Below, one piece after another: positions 43,793-53,096 of a DNA stretch of 64,000 nt. Numbering within the stretch: the first letter of the stretch is position 1; every line of letters starts with the position of its first letter. The translations under genes and the position numbers were made by a program. Origin of the DNA: Paenibacillus sp. FSL R5-0517. Its GTDB lineage: Bacteria; Bacillota; Bacilli; Paenibacillales; Paenibacillaceae. The stretch lies in contig NZ_CP150235.1 in assembly GCF_037974355.1 (NCBI RefSeq), positions 1,736,001 through 1,800,000 of the forward strand. The letters are read 5' to 3'. The notes beneath the pieces were generated by a model. It worked only from the letters and a program-made list of their open reading frames with translations, was not told the DNA's origin and ran no database searches.

Positions 43793-45247
43793 TTACATCA
43801 GCTTCTTAATCTCATCCTTCAGGATTTCAGACTGAGTGCCGAAGATAACCTGCACAGCTCCACCACCGAGCCTCATGACGCCGGAAGCGCCAAGCTGTTT
43901 GAGTGCCCGATCGTTGACGGCTTTGTCGTCCCTAACAACTAGCCGGAGGCGAGTGATGCAGGCGTCAATGCTCTCGATATTATCTGTTCCCCCGATCTCG
44001 GCAAGCACCTTACCAGCCTTGGTGTCGGCAGACGCTGCCACGGCGGAAGTATCAGTGGGGGTATCGGCATCATAAGCGTCATCTTCGCGCCCCGGCGTTT
44101 TCAGGTTGAACTTGACAATCATGAACCGGAACAGGAAATAATAGACGACCGCAAATGCGAGTCCGACCGGGATCATGAGCAACGGATTGGTTGACAGCTT
44201 CATGTTCACAAGGTAATCGATCAGACCTGCAGAGAAGGCGAAGCCCAGCTTAACGTTCAGCAGGTACATGATCAGGGCTGCTGCACCAGTAAGAATAGCG
44301 TGCACTACATACAGCAGAGGAGCCGCGAACATGAAGGAGAACTCGAGCGGCTCGGTAATACCCGTTAAGAATGAAGCGACCGCTGCTCCGATAAAGATCG
44401 AAGCGACCATTTTGCGCTTTTCAGGCCGGGCTGTATGAATCAAGGCTAGCGCCGCTGCCGGAAGAGCGAACATCATAATCGGGAAGAAGCCAGACATGAA
44501 CATGCCTGCCGTAGGGTCTCCGTTGAAGAAGCGGGTCAGGTCGCCGTGCACGACTTCCCCGGCTGCATTGGTATAATCTCCAATCTGGAACCAGGCGATG
44601 GAGTTGAGGACATGATGCAGACCGAGCGGGATGAGCAGGCGGTTGGCGATCATGAACACCATGGAGCCAACGCCGCCAAAACCTACAATCCAGGCGCCGA
44701 AAGCACCGATGGCATCCTGAATCGGGCTCCAGATCATGCCGAACATAATGGCCAACACCAGCATGGAGCCGGCGGTCACCATCGGCACAAAGCGTTTGCC
44801 GGAGAAGAAGCCGAGCCAGTCAGGAAGCTTGATATTATGGTATTTTTTATACATATAGGCTGCAAGCAGTCCGGCAAATATCCCGCCCAATACGCCCATA
44901 TCCAGCTTGACATCGTCAGGAATATAGCCGAATACACTTGGAACGGCTCCCAGAATCCGCGTCAGTACCATATAAGCGATCAGGGCTGAAAGCGCGGCGA
45001 CCGCATCCCCCGCCAGTCCGATTGCCACCCCAATGGCGAAGATGAGCGCAAGGTTGCCAAAGATCGCCCCCGCTCCCTCATTCAGGAATGGAACTACATA
45101 CTGATTAAGAAATCCCCCGATCACGGGACCGAGCGGAATGTCCTTTTCATAATTAAGAAGACCGAGGCCTTGAAGAATACCTGCTGCAGGCAAGGTTGCT
45201 ACAGGAAGCATCAGGGATTTTCCCAGCTTTTGCAGTGATTTCAGCAT
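43793..45247 (-). CDS. ptsG: PTS glucose-family EIICB permease
   Basis: 484 residues. EIIC with about ten membrane segments: LGKSLMLPVATLPAAGIL, LLIPLGLHHVLN, TGITEPLEFSFMFAAPLLY. A linker leads to EIIB with the phospho-Cys in DACITRLRL. Imports and phosphorylates glucose, N-acetylglucosamine or glucosamine. The GlcT-type RAT in the operon leader points to glucose, though the EIIC also resembles GlcNAc/glucosamine permeases. Third gene of the minus-strand operon glcT-EIIA-EIICB. Confidence 0.85.
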   Translation of the reverse strand: MLKSLQKLGKSLMLPVATLPAAGILQGLGLLNYEKDIPLGPVIGGFLNQYVVPFLNEGAGAIFGNLALIFAIGVAIGLAGDAVAALSALIAYMVLTRILGAVPSVFGYIPDDVKLDMGVLGGIFAGLLAAYMYKKYHNIKLPDWLGFFSGKRFVPMVTAGSMLVLAIMFGMIWSPIQDAIGAFGAWIVGFGGVGSMVFMIANRLLIPLGLHHVLNSIAWFQIGDYTNAAGEVVHGDLTRFFNGDPTAGMFMSGFFPIMMFALPAAALALIHTARPEKRKMVASIFIGAAVASFLTGITEPLEFSFMFAAPLLYVVHAILTGAAALIMYLLNVKLGFAFSAGLIDYLVNMKLSTNPLLMIPVGLAFAVVYYFLFRFMIVKFNLKTPGREDDAYDADTPTDTSAVAASADTKAGKVLAEIGGTDNIESIDACITRLRLVVRDDKAVNDRALKQLGASGVMRLGGGAVQVIFGTQSEILKDEIKKLM

Positions 45248-45276
45248 ATTGTTCTTCCTTTCTTTTTTGATTTAGG

Positions 45277-45783
45277 TTATTTGGATAAGCTGACTTTCAT
45301 GATCGTTCCCATGCCTGCTTCTACGCTGCCATACTCCGGGTGCGACTCCCACGGCTGTTCAGCTGCATTCGCAACGATGACAGGGGTGATGAGCGGATAA
45401 CCGGCGGAAGCGATCGCATTCAGGTCAAATTCAATCAGAGTCTGACCGATAGTGACTTGATCCCCGGTCTGCACTTGGGGTGTGAAACCCTGTCCTTTCA
45501 GGCTGACAGTATTCATACCGATATGCAGCAGCAGCTGCAGCCCGGAAGCATGCTCAATCATTAAGGCATGGTGCGATTTGATCAGGTGCACCACAGTGCC
45601 GTCGATAGGGGCGACCAGCCTGCCCTCCTGGGGAATCATTGCGACTCCCGGTCCCATAATTCCTTGCGCGAACGCTTCGTCAGGCACTTCTTCCAAACTG
45701 ACGCAGGTTCCGGTGAGCGGGGAGGCGACGGATATTGTTTCAGATGTTTTGGCAGATTTGTTGTTTTTCCATTTCCAGATCAT
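45277..45783 (-). CDS. PTS glucose-family EIIA protein
   Basis: 168 residues. VASPLTGTCVSLEEVPDEAF start, PIDGTVVHLIKSHHALMIEH and the phospho-His in LLLHIGMNTV (H87, supported by H72) mark a free-standing EIIA-Glc. Passes phosphate from HPr to EIIB. Overlaps the glcT stop (ATGA) and is followed by EIICB. Confidence 0.93.
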   Translation of the reverse strand: MIWKWKNNKSAKTSETISVASPLTGTCVSLEEVPDEAFAQGIMGPGVAMIPQEGRLVAPIDGTVVHLIKSHHALMIEHASGLQLLLHIGMNTVSLKGQGFTPQVQTGDQVTIGQTLIEFDLNAIASAGYPLITPVIVANAAEQPWESHPEYGSVEAGMGTIMKVSLSK

Positions 45784-46664
45784 TGTGTGTTGTCCTTTCT
45801 GTTGTTGGTTTTGGCATGGGTTTGAAAAAGCCGGTATAGATGCATTGTGAGAAAAGCCGTTTCTTCCTCAGGCACTTCTGTACCCAAATCCTCGGCCATT
45901 ACAGCGCTTAGTTTTGTGGCCAGCTGGTATTCGGACGTATATTCATTTTTCACATATTGTGCGAAGGTGGGGGCCGTCATCGGTTGCTGATACAGGCGTT
46001 CCATGGAGAAGCGCAGGTGTATCATGAGTCTTGCCTGGCTAAGGCTGCCCTGATCAAAGCGAATACCACCCTCATCTTCAATAATCGACTGAAGTTTGCT
46101 GATCACATTGGATACCTTAACCAACTGTCCGACAGGGACGTGATTTACGGAGGAGTACACATGGTATGTCAGGAACCCGGCCTCATCCTCCGGTACCTCT
46201 ACGCCAAAGGCCTCTCCGATCATGGCCGCCGCTTCCGAGGCAATTTCGAATTCTTTCGGAAAACTGAGCTTTGTCTCCGTAAGAAAAGGATTCAGAATCT
46301 CCATCCCGTTGCGGATACGATATAAGGTGAACTGAATATGACTCGGAAGAGCAAGGTAGATCTTGTCATTCAGCTTGCCGGGAAACTGATCAGCGATGAG
46401 ACGGATAATTCGGTCAGAGATGTCGATGACATTGGGGTCCAGATCCTTTATCAGCTCCTGCGCCTGCCCCCACTCCTCCCGGTCTTCCAGCCGGAACCTT
46501 TTCTCAATCCGCGAATCATCTGTCTGAACGGTGCTTTCCGCCTTGAACGCAAATCCCAACCCTTTGCCAATCAGTACGTACTCCTTGGTATTCTGGTGCG
46601 ACCGGGCCAGAACAATATTACTGCCAACGACCCGCTCCACCTGCAGAATCATTCCTTTACTCAC
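45780..46664 (-). CDS. glcT: GlcT-type BglG-family transcription antiterminator
   Basis: 294 residues. RNA-binding domain at 1-60 (ILQVERVVGSNIVLARS, VLIGKGLGF), then PRD1 (LALPSHIQFTLYRI, GFLTYHVY) and PRD2 (LMIHLRFSMERLYQ, FLTMHLYRLF) with the regulatory His residues. Binds the RAT hairpin in the leader and prevents termination when glucose is present; EIIB phosphorylates and inactivates it. Its own leader carries the RAT, so it is autoregulated together with the PTS genes. Confidence 0.9.
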   Translation of the reverse strand: MSKGMILQVERVVGSNIVLARSHQNTKEYVLIGKGLGFAFKAESTVQTDDSRIEKRFRLEDREEWGQAQELIKDLDPNVIDISDRIIRLIADQFPGKLNDKIYLALPSHIQFTLYRIRNGMEILNPFLTETKLSFPKEFEIASEAAAMIGEAFGVEVPEDEAGFLTYHVYSSVNHVPVGQLVKVSNVISKLQSIIEDEGGIRFDQGSLSQARLMIHLRFSMERLYQQPMTAPTFAQYVKNEYTSEYQLATKLSAVMAEDLGTEVPEEETAFLTMHLYRLFQTHAKTNNRKDNTQ

Positions 46665-46688
46665 GGTTCACCGCCTCCTCATTTCTAA

Positions 46689-46702
46689 AGTTAACGCTTT
46701 CA
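46689..46702 (-). promoter_or_regulatory. cre (CcpA) site in glcT leader
   Basis: TGAAAGCGTTAACT, 13 of 14 positions of the cre consensus. It lies downstream of the leader terminator and before the glcT start, where bound CcpA would block elongating polymerase. Confidence 0.65.
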
Positions 46703-46716
46703 TGCCTCCGGAACGC

Positions 46717-46763
46717 AAAAAGAGCCAAGAAGCGAGTATAGTCTCATGTTCGCTTCTTGGCTC
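46717..46763 (-). terminator. leader terminator of the glucose PTS operon
   Basis: GAGCCAAGAAGCG / CGCTTCTTGGCTC stem (13 pairs) followed by TTTTTG on the minus strand, in front of glcT. Overlaps the RAT by GAGCC, as needed for mutual exclusion. Confidence 0.88.
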
Positions 46764-46789
46764 ATGCCCTCTGGGGTGGTAACACGCCA
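46757..46789 (-). promoter_or_regulatory. RAT (ribonucleic antiterminator) for GlcT
   Basis: The minus strand reads GTGTTAC, then ten bases, then GGCATGAG, matching the B. subtilis ptsG RAT as I recall it (GTGTTAC..GGCATGAG). GlcT binding here would stabilise the antiterminator. Confidence 0.75.
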
Positions 46790-46961
46790 ATTCATTTTAT
46801 GTTTTCATCAGAACGTTCTTCCTACATAATATAAAGCTGATCTGCCACCGTCAACCATTAATTTTGTCATCCAACTGTTCGTCGTTTAATATAGGGAATG
46901 TGTAAACGAAAAGGTACCTGCCGTAGTTGGAGCCAATTCTAACATGAATAGGAGTATGCCT

Positions 46962-47672
46962 ATGTATCTTCGAAGTGTAGAACTCATGTCGACCAAGATT
47001 GAGAATCGGAACCAATATCCTTTTGACATCCCCGCGATACGTTCGTTGGAACGTTTGGAGCTCACGAATAACATTACTTTTTTTGTAGGTGAAAATGGTT
47101 CAGGGAAATCTACGCTGCTAGAGGGCATCGCTCATCAATGTGGATTCAATACCGCAGGGGGCGGCAGGAATAATACCTATGAGACACATGCTTCGGAATC
47201 CTCGCTCGGGAATTATCTCAGGCTGGCATGGTTGCCCAAAATAACGAATGGTTTCTTCATGCGCTCTGAATCGTTCTATCAATTCGCATCACATGTCGAT
47301 GAGATGCCGGCATCGCTTCAATATTATGGCGGGCGTTCATTGCATGAACAATCGCACGGGGAGTCTTTTCTCAGTCTGTTCGTCAATCGCTTCAGTTCCA
47401 AAGGCATCTATCTGCTTGATGAGCCCGAAGCCGCTTTATCTCCTGCTAGGCAGCTCTCTTTATTGCGTATCCTTCATGATCTGTCAGGCACTTCGCAATT
47501 CATTATTGCGACGCACTCACCCATTTTGCTGGGGTATCCGGGGGCAGAGATTTTAAGCTTTGACGATAGCCATATTCAAGAGGTAGCCTATGAGGATACC
47601 GACCACTATCAGATTACCCGCAGTTTCCTGGAGAACCGCGACCGGATGCTGAATGAACTATTCAAGGATTAA
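46962..47672 (+). CDS. AAA/ABC-type ATPase with ATP-binding cassette fold
   Basis: 236 residues. Walker A GENGSGKST, a degenerate signature QSHGESFLSLF, Walker B GIYLLDEPEAAL and H-switch IATHSPILLGY. This is the stand-alone RecF/SMC-like AAA_15 type rather than a transporter subunit, with no permease nearby. Start at 46962 has AGGAG 7 bases upstream. Function unknown; such proteins act on DNA or in defence, but nothing here decides. Confidence 0.85.
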   Translation: MYLRSVELMSTKIENRNQYPFDIPAIRSLERLELTNNITFFVGENGSGKSTLLEGIAHQCGFNTAGGGRNNTYETHASESSLGNYLRLAWLPKITNGFFMRSESFYQFASHVDEMPASLQYYGGRSLHEQSHGESFLSLFVNRFSSKGIYLLDEPEAALSPARQLSLLRILHDLSGTSQFIIATHSPILLGYPGAEILSFDDSHIQEVAYEDTDHYQITRSFLENRDRMLNELFKD

Positions 47673-47745
47673 GTTAAGTTATCCGTGTAAACAAGGGAAG
47701 ATATTGAATCATGCGACATTAAATTTATTGTTGAGGAGAGATTAG

Positions 47746-48240
47746 ATGAAAGTAGGTTTGCTGATTATTGATATGCAAGAGAGTATTGTGCGGAAAAAGA
47801 TGGACCAGACTTCGATAGACCATGCATGCGAGTACATTAATCATGTTGCAGGTGTGCTGCGCACGAATAATCATGTGGTCATTCACGTACAGGATGTGGA
47901 AGGGATGGAAGAGGCAGCGCCAGATGAGTATCGCATTATTCCCGAGGTGGATGTGAATGAGAAGGATATCACGATTACGAAGGAAGCATCCAATGCCTTC
48001 TGGCAGACTGATCTGGAGCAGGTGTTGAAGAGTCATGGCATTGAACTAGTGATCATCGCCGGCTTTGCCGCAGAGGAATGTGTTCTATTCACCTATAACG
48101 GAGCGATGGAGCGAGGTTTCCGGCCGGTGATGTTGCAAAATGGAATTCTAAGCACACATCACGAAGCAGTGATCTCAACGTACAGGGACCGCAATGTGAT
48201 CTCATATCCTGTGGTTGATTATCTATATAAATTCAACTAA
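47746..48240 (+). CDS. isochorismatase-like cysteine hydrolase
   Basis: 164 residues. Catalytic set: Asp in LLIIDMQ, Lys in ITKEASNAFW, Cys in GFAAEECVLFT. Hydrolyses amides or vinyl ethers, for example nicotinamide (family). GAGGAGAG precedes the ATG. Single-gene transcript with a terminator at 48480. Confidence 0.87.
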   Translation: MKVGLLIIDMQESIVRKKMDQTSIDHACEYINHVAGVLRTNNHVVIHVQDVEGMEEAAPDEYRIIPEVDVNEKDITITKEASNAFWQTDLEQVLKSHGIELVIIAGFAAEECVLFTYNGAMERGFRPVMLQNGILSTHHEAVISTYRDRNVISYPVVDYLYKFN

Positions 48241-48342
48241 AGAGGTTTACACTGCACTCCAATGACAGAACAACCTTCCGATCACTGTTATCCCCAGATT
48301 TTTTTGATTCCTTTTTTAAAGGGGAAATCCGGTGATAAAGGC

Positions 48343-48400
48343 GAACGCTCCGCTTCTTCAGGTTATTTCTGTCCTCTCCGTTTTTGTGTAAAAAGTTTAG
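48343..48400. repeat. dispersed intergenic repeat, third copy
   Basis: GCGAACGCTCCGCTTCTTCA followed by GGTTATTTCTGTCCTCTCCG, nearly the same as 9895-9950. The gap 48241-48682 has no gene; it also holds a terminator (48480) and a hairpin AGGGC/GCCCT (48602-48620). Confidence 0.55.
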
Positions 48401-48477
48401 TTGAACCTATATAATTCAATAATTATTGGCTACATGCCAGAGGATAATTGGTGGAAAATAAAGATAAGATTGATAAT

Positions 48478-48504
48478 GGGACTCTGTAGGGAGTCTTTTT
48501 TTTT
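48478..48504 (+). terminator. rho-independent terminator
   Basis: GACTC / GAGTC with a short loop followed by nine T. Confidence 0.7.
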
Positions 48505-48682
48505 GTACATATGTGCATGACGACCGTGAATGTATGGTTACTCTATGGTTTAAACCAAACTTTGCCTATATCTGCTAGGGTTGAAACGATATATTGAGAA
48601 CAGGGCGCAGCAAGCCCTTTGTGGATATCGGGAAAGTCCTGTATGGGTCACGAACCAACTGATTAACTAAGGGAGATGTGGA

Positions 48683-49210
48683 ATGAAGATGAATGTGCAA
48701 ATTACGCGTATTTTGGCAGAACAAAAGGAATTGTTTCTCAACCTGTTCAACTTGTACTTATATGATCTGTCTGAATATTCTGGCGAAGATCTACTAGAAG
48801 AGGGGAAATATGATCCAACGAACACCTATTTATATCTGGAACGCGATGAATTATATCCGTTTTTCATTCAGTATGAGGGGAAGGTTATTGGATTCGTACT
48901 GGTATGCTCACCTCCATATGTGCCGGAAGATGTGGATTATACCGTGCAGGAGTTGTTCTTGGTCCAAAAATATCGCGGGCAAGGGCTGGCAGCACAAGCG
49001 GTTGACTTGGTTTTTGCTCAATTTCAGGGTAGATTCAAAGTAGAACAGCTCGCTAACAATGCGACAGCAGTTTCATTCTGGAAAAAGTATTATGAGCACC
49101 ATCAGATCGAATATACCGAGTCTGAATATAACATTGAGATTGACAACATCGCTGGTAGCCACCGGATTTTGTCCCAGACTTTTGTGCGAAGAGACAGAGT
49201 TTCTGAATAA
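48683..49210 (+). CDS. GNAT N-acetyltransferase
   Basis: 175 residues. VIGFVLVCSPP, then YTVQELFLVQKYRGQGLAAQ gives the acetyl-CoA R-G-Q-G-L loop. QLANNATAVSFWKKYY is the usual C-terminal strand-helix. AGGGAG precedes the start. Substrate unknown; the nearest look is YjaB/aminoglycoside-acetyltransferase-like GNATs. Confidence 0.88.
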   Translation: MKMNVQITRILAEQKELFLNLFNLYLYDLSEYSGEDLLEEGKYDPTNTYLYLERDELYPFFIQYEGKVIGFVLVCSPPYVPEDVDYTVQELFLVQKYRGQGLAAQAVDLVFAQFQGRFKVEQLANNATAVSFWKKYYEHHQIEYTESEYNIEIDNIAGSHRILSQTFVRRDRVSE

Positions 49211-49372
49211 ACGAAAGGTTTTCTGAATGTAATTGATTTTTTCAGGTCCGATTTGCTTCTCCTATGTTGAGAGGTGGATAGGATCTTTTTCAATTTCCAT
49301 TTACCAATACATGGGTTATGATGAAGAAAGAGGAGTCTATAGGAATGACCGTGTAAGGGGGAGAAAGCAGGT

Positions 49373-49855
49373 ATGCCCAAGCATCATTTTGTGATTGAAA
49401 ACAAATCGCGAGTAAACGAGAATATGTATACCTCCTACTCCTGGGATTCTCATGGCAACATACATAAAAGTGGGCTGAAGTCAGAGTTTTATGCGGCCCT
49501 GGAAGACGAATTCATTGCATATATTTATGATTCCCTTCGCTGGTTGGATACATGGAATCCATCCACCTGTATGAGATGTAGTGGACTGAACAACTGTGGA
49601 ATAACCGTTATTGAAGAGCAGGATGCATTGTTGAAGTTTCATAAATTGATTCAAGCCTGGATAGATCTATTTAGCTATGCGACAGATCCGATTGTTCTAA
49701 CAGGGAGTTACTGTGTCGATGGAGAAGAACAAAAGGGCTACTACGAGACACTTGCATACAATAAGGTCGAATTAATTAACGAATTACATAAACTTGCGAA
49801 CATGGCAAAGCATGCTGAGATAAATGGGAAATGCATTGTGCATTTTGGGATATGA
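49373..49855 (+). CDS. hypothetical Cys-containing protein
   Basis: 160 residues, soluble. A central CMRCSGLNNCG (C-x2-C-x5-C) may bind metal. The N-terminal part (MPKHHFVIENKSRVNENMYT) and the C-terminal helix (INELHKLANMAKHAE) show no known domain. GGGGGAGAAAG precedes the ATG. Followed by a Nudix gene 72 bases later. Family not recognised. Confidence 0.6.
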   Translation: MPKHHFVIENKSRVNENMYTSYSWDSHGNIHKSGLKSEFYAALEDEFIAYIYDSLRWLDTWNPSTCMRCSGLNNCGITVIEEQDALLKFHKLIQAWIDLFSYATDPIVLTGSYCVDGEEQKGYYETLAYNKVELINELHKLANMAKHAEINGKCIVHFGI

Positions 49856-49926
49856 AGAATGAATCGTAGAATTTCCTGATTGAAATTGTGAGCTGTTGAA
49901 GCAACCCAACAGAGAGGGGCAGAGGC

Positions 49927-50391
49927 ATGACTAGTCGTATTGTAGTTACCGGTGGAGCTATTATTCGAGATCGTATGGGAAGGGTTCTGCTGCAAAAGAG
50001 ATCTGATTATGGAGATTGGGGATTACCTGGTGGTGGTATGGAGCCAGGTGAACGAATCGAAGAAACCATGATTAGAGAAGTGAAAGAGGAAACAGGGCTT
50101 GACGTGAGTTCTTATAAATTGGCCTCCATCTACACGGGCGAGAGAATGCACTATACGTATCCGGATGGAAATGAAGTAGTGTTTGTAATGTTTTTATTTG
50201 ACGTTATTGCGGAGTTGGAAGGAAAACTCTGTGATGACCAGATGACTCTTTTATTTGAAGATGAACAAAAGGAATCATTACAGCTTGTTTTCAGATATCT
50301 TGATGAGATTGATATTGCCACAATTAACAATGTGCAGAAGCCTATATTTGTAGACTTGAAGCAAGGAGAGACTAAATTGCTTCGCGAGTGA
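49927..50391 (+). CDS. Nudix hydrolase
   Basis: 154 residues. Box GGGMEPGERIEETMIREVKE then ETGL (about 37-60) is complete. The start (VTGGAIIRDRMGRVLLQKRS) and the segment GERMHYTYPDGNEV are like the 23466 protein's tail, suggesting related substrates. GAGAGGGGCAGAGGC precedes the ATG. Confidence 0.88.
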   Translation: MTSRIVVTGGAIIRDRMGRVLLQKRSDYGDWGLPGGGMEPGERIEETMIREVKEETGLDVSSYKLASIYTGERMHYTYPDGNEVVFVMFLFDVIAELEGKLCDDQMTLLFEDEQKESLQLVFRYLDEIDIATINNVQKPIFVDLKQGETKLLRE

Positions 50392-50434
50392 TCGCGATAA
50401 TAGAATAGTTCAGATAGAGAAAGGAGCTTTTACA

Positions 50435-51070
50435 TTGCCTTGGCCTATGGTCCATTTTGCAATTGCATCGGAATTGATATCCAAGCCACCCTCTGAATTG
50501 TTATTGGGAAGCCTAGCTCCTGATTCCATCCATGTAAGAACTAATCTTCGTACCGAAAAGGCAAAAACCCACCTCATGCCAGAGGCGGGAAGGTTTGCAA
50601 CAGATGAAGAACTTAAAGCTTTTTTTGAGTCCAACAAGAAGTTAGCTTATAGTGATCCCAAATTCATGCAATATCTGTGCGGTTACATCGCCCATATCTA
50701 TACGGACCGCGTATGGACATTCGATATATATCCTGCATATGAAGTTCACCCCAATGGAAGAAACGTGTATACGAAGGATGTCACGAAGCTTGAATTTCTG
50801 ATTTTACGGAATTGGGACAAGGCCAGCGATTGGTTAAGTGAGCTGAACGTGGGAAAAGCATATGATTTAGGCGGATTGCTGGAAGCTGAGGTGTATCAGT
50901 ATAGGGGAAAGAAACTGGAGTTTTTAGCTAACCCTGACAACGAACACTTGGGTGACTTAAATATTTTATCCATGGAAGCTATGCAAGAGTTCATATATAC
51001 AACAGGATTAGCGTTAAAACAATTGTATACGAAATGGGATGTTTATAAGGATTTACGCAGCAGTGTGTAA
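50435..51070 (+). CDS. zinc-dependent phospholipase C-like hydrolase
   Basis: 211 residues, TTG start after AAAGGAGC. MPWPMVHFAIASEL and LGSLAPDSIHVR begin the protein; GYIAHIYTDRVW supplies further His/Asp ligands of the zinc-dependent PLC superfamily. Cytoplasmic (no signal). A paralogue opens at 63704 with the same PMVH..LGN-APDSIH pattern. Substrate unknown. Confidence 0.75.
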   Translation: MPWPMVHFAIASELISKPPSELLLGSLAPDSIHVRTNLRTEKAKTHLMPEAGRFATDEELKAFFESNKKLAYSDPKFMQYLCGYIAHIYTDRVWTFDIYPAYEVHPNGRNVYTKDVTKLEFLILRNWDKASDWLSELNVGKAYDLGGLLEAEVYQYRGKKLEFLANPDNEHLGDLNILSMEAMQEFIYTTGLALKQLYTKWDVYKDLRSSV

Positions 51071-51087
51071 GTAAGGGAGGGATTTAC

Positions 51088-51399
51088 TTGAAGGTATACA
51101 GGAAACAACTCCGTAAAATTGTAGTAAATAATACACTGTTCCTGTACGTTGTGGATGAACAAGCATACGATATCGTCATTCGGGTTTATTCGAATTCGCT
51201 TAAATCCACATTCGTAGAGTTCGATGTTGCTTGGGAAGATACATGGGATATATTTGTCCATGAACCCAGACTGATATCCAACCTTATTCAATATGCAATA
51301 AGACAAGGGTGGGACTACCAACAGAAGAATAACAAAATGAGATTCAAAAACGCGAACAGCATTGTAAGAATTTTAATGGCAGAGAATCTGGACCAATAA
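51088..51399 (+). CDS. hypothetical small protein
   Basis: 103 residues, TTG start after GGGAGGG, 17 bases behind the PLC-like gene and probably co-transcribed. Beta-rich N-terminus (KIVVNNTLFLYVVDEQAYDIV), then WEDTWDIFVHEPRLI and a helical end. No family recognised; similar small proteins occur widely in Bacillota as lone ORFs. Confidence 0.6.
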   Translation: MKVYRKQLRKIVVNNTLFLYVVDEQAYDIVIRVYSNSLKSTFVEFDVAWEDTWDIFVHEPRLISNLIQYAIRQGWDYQQKNNKMRFKNANSIVRILMAENLDQ

Positions 51400-51454
51400 A
51401 CGTTCGCAGACGATATGAGGATCAACTAGATTTAGAGAGTGGGGGTCAGATCAG

Positions 51455-51856
51455 ATGTATGCGGTAATTGCCAATGTTATTAAGGACAATCAACTCCGAA
51501 CGGGTGCGAAGGTGTACATTTTATATTGTCATGGTATGGCTGAAAGTCCATTGGTATATGGTATGGCCAGGGGAGGAAAGAGAATCGAGAAGTATATCTC
51601 CTACAAAAAATTAAAGAAATTCAGATCACAGTGGGTCCCTCAACATATTAGGCATCGGGTGAAATGGTCATATGAAGATCGAAAAGAAGCGGATAAGTGT
51701 GCTAAGTCATTAGAATTAATGTGGTCTAACGTCCGATTATTTGATAGTGCGGGTCATATAATTAAAGAGGGTGTGACGACAAGCCAAGCTTTTAATATTG
51801 CTAGTAAGATCAAGTTTATTGAACGCAGGTACATGTTGGACGAGAAGGAGAAGTGA
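51455..51856 (+). CDS. hypothetical small protein
   Basis: 133 residues, soluble and basic in the middle (GGKRIEKYISYKKLKKFRSQ). No known motif. Ribosome site is weak (GTGGGGG). Its stop lies one base before the GTG of the DUF4188-like gene, so the two are likely coupled. Confidence 0.6.
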   Translation: MYAVIANVIKDNQLRTGAKVYILYCHGMAESPLVYGMARGGKRIEKYISYKKLKKFRSQWVPQHIRHRVKWSYEDRKEADKCAKSLELMWSNVRLFDSAGHIIKEGVTTSQAFNIASKIKFIERRYMLDEKEK

Positions 51857-51857
51857 C

Positions 51858-52361
51858 GTGCCGAACATATATAAGGGAAGATATTCAGCTCAAATTGATG
51901 GAGAATTTGTTGTATTTATCATCGGAATGAGGATTAATCGTCTGTGGGCTATACATAAATGGCTGCCTGTTCTACAGTCTATGGGCCCGATGATTAAAGA
52001 GCTGTATATGAATCCGGAGACCGGATTTCTGAGTACAGAGTATTTTATAAGCTGGCGTGGAGTGACGTTACTTCAATACTGGCGATCTTACGATGAATTG
52101 GAGAAATACGCACGGGGCGGACTGCACTTGGAAGCCTGGAAAAGATTCAACCGCTCCATTGGTTCCGATGGAACAGTAGGGATCTATCATGAAACATATA
52201 AAGCTCAGTCGGGTTCCTTCGAGACCATATATGTCAATATGCCCCAATTCGGATTAGCTAGCGCGTCTGAACACGTGCCTTCGACAGGCAAGATGGAGAC
52301 ATCCAGACGCAGAATGAGCGGAGAGAATGACCCGGCCGTGGATACACCAGAGAATCCTTAA
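51858..52361 (+). CDS. DUF4188 family protein
   Basis: 167 residues, GTG start 7 bases after AAGGAG. Segments GRYSAQIDGEFVVFIIGMRINR, LLQYWRSYDELEKYAR and NRSIGSDGTVGIYHETY match DUF4188, a ferredoxin-like-fold, monooxygenase-like family. The longer ATG frame overlaps the previous gene and lacks a site. The C-terminal 40 residues are probably disordered. Confidence 0.8.
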   Translation: MPNIYKGRYSAQIDGEFVVFIIGMRINRLWAIHKWLPVLQSMGPMIKELYMNPETGFLSTEYFISWRGVTLLQYWRSYDELEKYARGGLHLEAWKRFNRSIGSDGTVGIYHETYKAQSGSFETIYVNMPQFGLASASEHVPSTGKMETSRRRMSGENDPAVDTPENP

Positions 52362-52386
52362 ATTAGTGAATAGAGAGGAGCATGTT

Positions 52387-52887
52387 ATGAAGGCTAGACT
52401 TCGGCCAGAAGATATATATTCCAAGCAATTAAGCTGGCTGTGTATTGAACCGATGCTTGTTTCCGTGCGGGGCAGAGATATGGCCGCCAAAACAGAGATA
52501 TACCGACAGTTACATGAGGGGCAACAAGCTTTATTTTTGTTCTATTCCTATCACAATCACACGAAGAGTCTGGCAGAATTTTATTGGTTTTCGGCGTATA
52601 ACATCACCCAGATCAAGAGTTGGAATGGGATTAAAAATGGGATGCGGTTTTTTCATTTAGATGAGATGGTGAATGTACTGGATCAGATAGAAAGCCTGAT
52701 TACGGAACACAATTGGGTGGATGAAGTGTGGCGTGAGGTGCTGCCAACCGATCTGGAGAAGGACCCGATCCTACTTCAGAGAACAGAAGCATTATATGCT
52801 AATTATCAAGCCGTGGCACAAGAAGCTATTACACACATGAACGAGATGATCCTGCAAAATCAGGAGATGTATCTGGAGATCGATTAA
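52387..52887 (+). CDS. hypothetical protein
   Basis: 166 residues, soluble and helical, with an aromatic-rich centre (LFLFYSYHNHTKSLAEFYWF). GAGGAG fits ATG 52387; the frame begins earlier at 52327 without a site. No family recognised. It follows the DUF4188-like gene by 25 bases. The next 200 bases up to 53096 hold no gene, only a GGAGCAGTT..-type inverted stretch near 52945-52978. Confidence 0.6.
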   Translation: MKARLRPEDIYSKQLSWLCIEPMLVSVRGRDMAAKTEIYRQLHEGQQALFLFYSYHNHTKSLAEFYWFSAYNITQIKSWNGIKNGMRFFHLDEMVNVLDQIESLITEHNWVDEVWREVLPTDLEKDPILLQRTEALYANYQAVAQEAITHMNEMILQNQEMYLEID

Positions 52888-53096
52888 CATTAACCTAGCA
52901 CCATTATATGAAAAGACTAACTCATGCCTTGAATGCTCCGGATGAGTATATAGAAGAACTGCTCCCATGGAGTGGTTCTTTTTGGTATCTGTGCAGTGCC
53001 GATGCAACAAACTTGCAAAATCCTGCAACAAAACGCAATACAGTGGGATTGTCGTAACTATGCTTGTAATATGAGTTGTGAGAGGAGGGCCAACAC

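Noticed and set aside
46757..46800. T-box-like sequence GGGGTGGTAACACG on the plus strand
   Set aside because: There is no plus-strand gene or terminator arrangement to match. Read on the minus strand the same bases form the GlcT RAT and terminator before glcT.
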